A program made the position numbers and the translations under genes. Positions 6,956 to 10,474 of a stretch of DNA of 10,474 nt are shown one piece after another. This DNA is from Anammoximicrobium sp032229885. Lineage in GTDB: Bacteria; Planctomycetota; Planctomycetia; Pirellulales; Pirellulaceae. The notes beneath the pieces are model-generated. The model saw only the letters and a program-made list of their open reading frames with translations, was not told the origin of the DNA and did no database searches. The stretch is from NCBI GenBank assembly GCA_032229885.1, contig JAVYAJ010000259.1:1-10474 (forward strand). Reading direction: 5' to 3'. How positions within the stretch are numbered: position 1 is the first letter of the stretch; each line of letters begins with the position of its first letter.

Positions 6956-6961
6956 GTCGAT

Positions 6962-6966
6962 TCCTT
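6962..6966 (-). promoter_or_regulatory. Ribosome binding site of the NPCBM-like gene, overlapping the PP2C stop region
   Basis: AAGGA on the minus strand, 6 nt before the ATG at 6955, and touching the last base of the PP2C TGA (6968-6966). This fixes the start and implies that ribosomes ending PP2C are placed to begin the next gene. Confidence 0.75.
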
Positions 6967-8282
6967 CATGCGTCAAAGTCGATCACCGACTCGTCGGTTT
7001 TCCGATTCTGTCGGCTGCGTAGCTGGCTCATCATAAAGCTGATGCCTTGGCCGTAGAGGCGGATCGCCGCCGGTCGATCGCCCTGCTGGCGCGATGCTTC
7101 GGCCCGGCGACGCAAATCCTCGAACTTGTCCCAATGAACGTGCGATTTCGATTCGAGCGCCGCCTCGCGCAATTCGTCCACGACCTCGGCCAAGCTGTGA
7201 ACGAACTCGTCCTCGTCGCGGCAGTCCGTGACGACGTACGGCGCCTTGCCGAGACTGTTCGACCGCAGAACGGCCTTGTCCGCGGTCGCTCGTGTCCGAA
7301 AGACCGCGCCCAAGCCGATGGCCAGCGTGGCCGCCCCCGCGACAGCCAACAGGATTCCGGCCACACGCTGCTCGGCCAGCCCCAACACGGCGGCCACCAG
7401 CCAGCATACGCCCGATACAACCCAGGCCGTGATCGCGGCGCCGCTGGTCACCCGGCGATCGGCCGCCGCGCGCTGACTTGTCCCCTCGCGGGCAGTCACC
7501 AAACCAGGACCGGCTACCTTGGCGAGCACCAGCGTGATGTTGTCCGGACCGCCGCGCAGATTGGCCAGATCCACCAACACCGCGGCCGCCTCGTCCAAAG
7601 GCAGGTGCGCCAACAGGCTGCCGATCTCGTGATCCTTGATCTGGCCCGTCAGGCCATCGCTGCAGATCAGGAACGTATCGCCCAGCTCCAAGGGAAACAG
7701 CCCTTCGAGATCGGGCGTTACCTGGGCGTTGGGGCCAAGCGAACGCGTGATGACGTTCTTGGGCACGTTCCGCACGAAGTCCGAGCTTTCCGACGCGATC
7801 TTCAGCGCCCGCAGCTCCCACTGCAAGCTATGGTCGAACGTCAATTGTTCCAGCCTCTGCGCTCGCAATCGATACACGCGGCTGTCGCCAACGTGCCCGA
7901 TCAGCGCGCCCTGCGGCAGCAGAATCAACACGCTCGCGGTGGTTCCCATGGCGCGAAAGTCGAGATTCGCGATCCCGCGCCGGTGAATCTCGGCGTTCGT
8001 TTCGACAATCGCCTTTTCCAGTGTCTGGGCGGCGCCCGAGTCGCGGTCGTGAAGATATAGGTGCGGTAGACTCTCGACCGCCAGGCGACTGGCGAGCTCC
8101 CCCGCGGCGTGCGCGCCCATTCCATCGGCGACCATCAGCACATGCCCACGCGTCGCCCAAGTCCGCTCGTCCTCGGCCAGGATCACCACGTGGTTGTCCT
8201 GATTCATGGCCCGCCGCATCCCGATATCGGTCCGAGCCTTCCATTGCAGGTCCGCGACATAAGGCGGTTCGGCTGGTTTCAT
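6966..8282 (-). CDS. PP2C-family Ser/Thr protein phosphatase with two membrane helices
   Basis: A metal-dependent phosphatase that removes phosphate from Ser/Thr residues, the usual opponent of bacterial Hanks-type kinases. The 438-aa protein has a complete PP2C domain (about 8-258): MNQDN with Asp29, VADGMGAHAAGE with Asp53-Gly54, GTTAS (113-117), GHVGDSRVYRL with Asp133, TFDHS, ITRSLG, ICSDGLTGQI with Asp209, and GGPDN with Asp247. Two hydrophobic helices follow (about 282-302 and 307-328), separated by only a few residues, so both the phosphatase and the C-terminal tail (about 330-438) should be cytoplasmic. The tail is largely helical and charged, with a TPR-like pair of helices (KFEDLRRRAEASRQQGD, PAAIRLYGQGISFMMSQL). 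The ATG at 8282 has GGAG 9 nt upstream; a GTG at 8321 is possible but lacks support. No kinase gene is in the window. Confidence 0.94.
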   Translation of the reverse strand: MKPAEPPYVADLQWKARTDIGMRRAMNQDNHVVILAEDERTWATRGHVLMVADGMGAHAAGELASRLAVESLPHLYLHDRDSGAAQTLEKAIVETNAEIHRRGIANLDFRAMGTTASVLILLPQGALIGHVGDSRVYRLRAQRLEQLTFDHSLQWELRALKIASESSDFVRNVPKNVITRSLGPNAQVTPDLEGLFPLELGDTFLICSDGLTGQIKDHEIGSLLAHLPLDEAAAVLVDLANLRGGPDNITLVLAKVAGPGLVTAREGTSQRAAADRRVTSGAAITAWVVSGVCWLVAAVLGLAEQRVAGILLAVAGAATLAIGLGAVFRTRATADKAVLRSNSLGKAPYVVTDCRDEDEFVHSLAEVVDELREAALESKSHVHWDKFEDLRRRAEASRQQGDRPAAIRLYGQGISFMMSQLRSRQNRKTDESVIDFDA

Positions 8283-8291
8283 ATTGTGCTG

Positions 8292-8295
8292 CTCC
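8292..8295 (-). promoter_or_regulatory. Ribosome binding site of the PP2C gene
   Basis: GGAG on the minus strand with a 9-nt spacer before the ATG at 8282-8280. It supports this start over the GTG 39 bases upstream. Confidence 0.65.
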
Positions 8296-8420
8296 GCCAG
8301 CGACAGGCGACCGTATCGCACCGGCTTCCGTCCGCTCTTGCCGCGTTGGGCGTCAGGATTGGGTCCACAATGATTCCCCGAATGACGAAAACGGTCTCAC
8401 GCCAACGCGTACAGCCGCGA

Positions 8421-8448
8421 AGACGCAGATCCCTGATCCTCTGCGTCT
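8421..8448. repeat. Inverted repeat with 9-bp stem upstream of the PP2C gene
   Basis: AGACGCAGA (8421-8429) pairs perfectly with TCTGCGTCT (8440-8448) around the 10-nt loop TCCCTGATCC. It is 139 nt upstream of the PP2C start. It may be an operator or a structured RNA element; no T-tract follows on either strand. Confidence 0.5.
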
Positions 8449-8661
8449 CGATCCCGCCGGCATGAGAGCCCCGGATCTCGATACGTTGTGCCGAACCAAG
8501 TCTCTAGTGCGTTGTCCAATCATAGTCTTCGGGTTGGTGCACGCGCCAGCGTGCGGGATTCCTCCGGGTTTGGCGACCGCGGATATCCCAAGAATTTAGT
8601 CTTGACGCGGCCCCGGTCCGGCGCCAACGGACACGCTGGTTATGTCGCCACCCCTCGTTAT

Positions 8662-8709
8662 GCTAGCAGCCCGATCGCCCGTTGGCGACCCGCTGGCAGC
8701 CCGATCGCC
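8662..8709. repeat. 18-bp imperfect direct repeat, period 30
   Basis: GCTAGCAGCCCGATCGCC at 8662-8679 recurs as GCTGGCAGCCCGATCGCC at 8692-8709 (17 of 18 match). Two copies at three helical turns could be tandem regulator sites, or a simple duplication. Confidence 0.55.
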
Positions 8710-8891
8710 TCATCGCAAATGCAAAAAAGGCAAACGCGGTCGTCCAGTCGACCAGTTCTTGCTGACGCGCCGCCTAGCCAGCGCATGCCTCATTGTAGGA
8801 GTTGACGTCACCAATATGATCCAGGCCGGCATGCGTGATCGTCCGCGTCCCCGCGACCCTACACCTTCCCATGTCAAGCTTAGCGATTTTC

Positions 8892-8923
8892 GTCTGGCTC
8901 TGGCCAGACCCTCGCATTATACT
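8892..8923 (+). promoter_or_regulatory. Candidate promoter region with hairpin for the PEGA/DUF447 operon
   Basis: TATACT at 8918-8923 matches five of six bases of the sigma-70 -10 box. The spaced -35 candidate CTGGCT (8894-8899, 18 nt apart) matches only three of six. The -35 candidate lies inside an inverted repeat GTCTGGC-TCTG-GCCAGAC (8892-8909), which a repressor or activator could use. A transcript from here would have about 170 nt of leader before the ATG at 9100. Confidence 0.3.
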
Positions 8924-9099
8924 CCGTCGGTTCCGTCGATCCGCATCCGGGACAGCCGGGCTTTTCGTCGTTGCCGAGTCGCGCCGGGGCGTACCGTTGC
9001 GCCCTGGCGGGGCGGCGCTCCGGCATATCGTAGCAGGCGCAGGCCGTCCGCCGTCCGCGACGTGCGAGGTTGTGCGCTGACAGAGTGGGCGTTCCGATC

Positions 9100-9630
9100 A
9101 TGGCGCATTCCGATCCCCCATTCCGCTCGGCGGCCACGCCCGTCCCGTGTCTCGCGCCTACCGCGTGTCCGGTGGCCACGCGCTGCATCGTGGCGGTGGT
9201 CGCAGTGCTGTGCCTCCTGCCGGGCTGTGTCCGGCGCCGCATGACGATCCGCAGCAATCCGCCGGGCGCGCTGGTCTATGTCGACGACCAGGAAATTGGA
9301 ACCACGCCGGTCTCGACGGGGTTCACTTATTATGGAACCCGCAAGATCCAACTGGTCAAGGATGGGTACGAGACGCTGACGGTCAAGCAGACGTTCTATC
9401 CCCCGTGGTACCAGTTGCCGGTCTTGGAATTCGTCAGCGAAAACCTCTGGCCACATGAGTTGCGGGACGAACACGCCCTGGACTTCCAGCTTCAGCCTCA
9501 ACAGGTCGTGCCCGCGGAAAAATTGGTCGAGCGCGCCGAGTCGCTGCGAGGCGGCGCACGCCAAGGCTACGCCGTCCCGCTGCCCAACGCGACCCCCAGC
9601 CCGCAACCGATTTCGCCTTTGCCCTATTGA
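9100..9630 (+). CDS. PEGA-domain lipoprotein
   Basis: A 176-aa envelope protein. After a charged N-terminus a hydrophobic stretch (IVAVVAVLCLLPGC, 30-43) ends in a lipobox-like LPGC with Cys43 as the likely lipidated residue, so the mature part would be anchored to a membrane facing the periplasm. The PEGA domain follows directly (about 46-100): MTIRSNPPGALVYVDDQEIG, then TTPVSTGFTYYGTRKIQLVKDGYETL, the classic pattern of this small beta-domain found in surface proteins. The C-terminal third (about 130-176) is Gln/Pro-rich and probably disordered. ATG 9100 was chosen although it has no clear Shine-Dalgarno; TTG 9070 and GTG 9085 are in frame alternatives that would lengthen the signal region. 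Precise function is unknown. It lies 43 nt before the DUF447 gene and probably shares its transcript. Confidence 0.88.
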   Translation: MAHSDPPFRSAATPVPCLAPTACPVATRCIVAVVAVLCLLPGCVRRRMTIRSNPPGALVYVDDQEIGTTPVSTGFTYYGTRKIQLVKDGYETLTVKQTFYPPWYQLPVLEFVSENLWPHELRDEHALDFQLQPQQVVPAEKLVERAESLRGGARQGYAVPLPNATPSPQPISPLPY

Positions 9631-9673
9631 CCCCTGCTAAGCGCGGTGGCCGCATCATCGCGAGGCCGGGACC

Positions 9674-10255
9674 ATGATTCTCGAAGGCCTGGTGAGCACG
9701 ATCCACGCGGACGGCGCTCCGAATATCGCGCCGATGGGAGCGTTGGTCGATGCGCGCATGCGCCAGTTCGTGCTCCGCCCGTACCGAAGCTCGGCTACCT
9801 ACGCCAACTTGAAGCGAACCGGTCAGGGCGTCCTACACGTGACGGACGACGTCGAACTGTTGGCGCGCGCGGCCGTCGGCCAACCAGACCCGCTGCCGCC
9901 GCTGACGAAAGCCACGCAGATCGACGGCGTGGTGATCGCCGACGCGTGTCGCTGGTACGAATTCCGCGTCGCCATGCTGGACGACCGGACCGAGCGAACC
10001 ACGATCGCCTGCGCGGTTGCGGCCGCGGGCCGCGGCCGCGATTTTTTCGGCTTCAATCGAGCCAAGCACGCCGTGATCGAAGCGGCGATCCTGGCGACCC
10101 GCCTGCGTCGCCTGCGCCCGTCCGACGTCGCCGCCGAGTTCCGCCGCCTGGCGGAGATCGTCGAAAAAACCGGTGGCGAACAAGAACGCCGCGCCTTTCA
10201 ATTCCTGGACCAGTACGTCACACGCCGGCCGGATCGCGCGGGAGGCAACCGGTGA
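9674..10255 (+). CDS. DUF447 family protein (split-barrel flavin-binding-like)
   Basis: The 193-aa protein opens with EGLVSTIHADGAPNIAPMG (4-22), the hallmark start of DUF447 proteins, whose fold resembles FMN-binding split barrels. Other family-like parts are SSATYANLKRTGQGVLHVTDD, in which Asn would position the barrel strand, and FFGFNRAKHAVIEAAILATRL, followed by a helical C-terminal domain ending near QFLDQYVTRR. It is soluble and cytoplasmic, with no signal peptide. Its biochemical role is not established to my knowledge; homologues occur in archaea and in bacteria with methanopterin-linked C1 metabolism, but no such gene is visible here. The ATG at 9674 has GAGG 8 nt upstream (9662-9665). 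The stop overlaps a downstream GTG by GTGA. Confidence 0.9.
   Translation: MILEGLVSTIHADGAPNIAPMGALVDARMRQFVLRPYRSSATYANLKRTGQGVLHVTDDVELLARAAVGQPDPLPPLTKATQIDGVVIADACRWYEFRVAMLDDRTERTTIACAVAAAGRGRDFFGFNRAKHAVIEAAILATRLRRLRPSDVAAEFRRLAEIVEKTGGEQERRAFQFLDQYVTRRPDRAGGNR
10241..10245 (+). promoter_or_regulatory. Strong Shine-Dalgarno at the end of the DUF447 gene
   Basis: GGAGG, 6 nt before a GTG at 10252 that overlaps the DUF447 stop (GTGA). It is the best-looking ribosome binding site in the window and the main reason to suspect that another gene begins here. Confidence 0.55.
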
Positions 10256-10474
10256 TTTCGCCCGCGACGCCGTGGGGCCCGCGGCCTGTTCCGTCATGCG
10301 GCTGTTCGATTTTCACACGGCTGGCGAGATGCCCCGGTGCTGGCGCGGCCAAGAAGCCAGATACTGCGGAGTTTAGAGTCTTAGTTCGTATCATGCGCGC
10401 ACGATGCGCGCATCTTGTACAGTGGTGTGTACAGTACACTTGTGGGTTAGTGGCGCCAGACTGGGTTAGGTGGC
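10252..10474 (+). CDS. Unidentified open frame running off the window end (partial)
   Basis: From the GTG at 10252 the frame stays open for 74 codons to the last base. Start evidence is good (GGAGG at 10241-10245, 6-nt spacer, GTGA overlap). The peptide itself, beginning MISPATPWGPRPVPSCG, is not recognised: it is rich in Cys, Arg and Pro and looks more like an out-of-frame reading than a conserved domain. A +2-shifted frame (DFARDAVGPAACSVMRLFD, stop at 10376) looks somewhat more protein-like, so a sequencing error or true frameshift near 10265 is possible. Base composition drops from about 10345, so the gene may be broken there or the start may be spurious. Confidence 0.3.
   Translation, partial: MISPATPWGPRPVPSCGCSIFTRLARCPGAGAAKKPDTAEFRVLVRIMRARCAHLVQWCVQYTCGLVAPDWVRW
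10393..10474. repeat. Cluster of short direct and inverted repeats at the window end
   Basis: Three different direct repeats lie in the last 82 bases: ATGCGCGCA (10393-10401, 10404-10412), TGTACAGT (10416-10423, 10428-10435) and GGGTTAG(G)TGGC (10444-10454, 10463-10474). There is also a 10-bp palindrome ATGCGCGCAT (10404-10413) and a 13-bp one GTGTAC-A-GTACAC (10427-10439). The stretch is less GC-rich than the rest. It may be an intergenic repeat, the edge of an inserted element or a low-quality assembly end. Confidence 0.5.

Larger units (their letters stand above)
8283..9099. other. Gene-free 817-bp region between divergent transcription units
   Basis: Open frames exist on both strands but have no recognisable protein character, are shadow extensions, or are rich in Ser/Arg/Pro as expected from random GC-rich DNA. 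No tRNA, CRISPR or transposase was seen. The stretch should hold the promoters of the PP2C operon (leftward) and the PEGA/DUF447 operon (rightward). Recognisable structures are a hairpin at 8421-8448, an 18-bp imperfect direct repeat at 8662-8709, a hairpin at 8892-8909 and a TATACT hexamer at 8918-8923. The length is large for a compact operon layout, so a small RNA or decayed gene is possible but not shown. Confidence 0.6.

Noticed and set aside
9674..10255. Assignment of the region to a methanopterin C1-transfer gene cluster
   Set aside because: Only DUF447 hints at it; no other gene of that pathway is present in the window.
10299..10376. Peptide MRLFDFHTAGEMPR resembling the N-terminus of proline racemase family proteins (HTAGE)
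   Set aside because: The similarity is limited to a few residues, the frame stops at 10376 and nothing else of the family follows.

Overview
The window looks like a high-GC bacterial chromosome fragment, most likely from a planctomycete (Pirellulales-like). The sequence is GC-rich. It carries a C1-type DUF447 protein, a PEGA-domain lipoprotein, a PP2C phosphatase with two membrane helices, a proline-rich membrane protein with an NPCBM-like domain, and clusters of short GC-rich hairpin repeats between genes, a combination I associate with Planctomycetota. No rRNA or phylogenetic test was possible, so the assignment is an inference. The odd length and the repeat-rich sequence at both ends suggest this may be a whole metagenomic contig.

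Layout. Bases 1-560 hold no gene but contain a symmetric cluster of hairpin repeats and a perfect 16-bp palindrome. On the plus strand follow fabI (enoyl-ACP reductase, 561-1394) and lepA (elongation factor 4, 1391-3199), which overlap by ATGA. A long hairpin (3236-3315) separates lepA from a minus-strand group read right to left: PP2C phosphatase (8282-6966), NPCBM-like membrane protein (6955-6083), a doubtful small Arg-rich ORF (6082-5828), pyrF (5792-4869) and a divergent type I glutamine synthetase (4806-3346). An 817-bp gene-free stretch (8283-9099) lies between the two divergent transcription units. The plus strand then carries a PEGA lipoprotein (9100-9630), a DUF447 protein (9674-10255) and, with a strong ribosome binding site and a GTGA overlap, the start of an unidentified frame that is still open at the window end.

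How the genes fit together. FabI performs the last step of fatty acid elongation and LepA acts on the ribosome, so their coupling is one of housekeeping expression rather than pathway. The PP2C phosphatase and the NPCBM-like protein are 10 nt apart, with the second gene's Shine-Dalgarno overlapping the stop region of the first. Both are membrane-anchored, so a shared signalling role is a reasonable inference. PyrF (UMP synthesis) and the glutamine synthetase homologue (nitrogen assimilation or a related gamma-glutamyl ligation) follow. I see no CRISPR array, phage, transposase, toxin-antitoxin, defence or biosynthetic cluster. Most of the window is ordinary housekeeping DNA; the points worth a second look are the intergenic repeats, the two 16-bp palindromes, the PP2C/NPCBM pair, the divergent glutamine synthetase and the unusual last ~120 bases.
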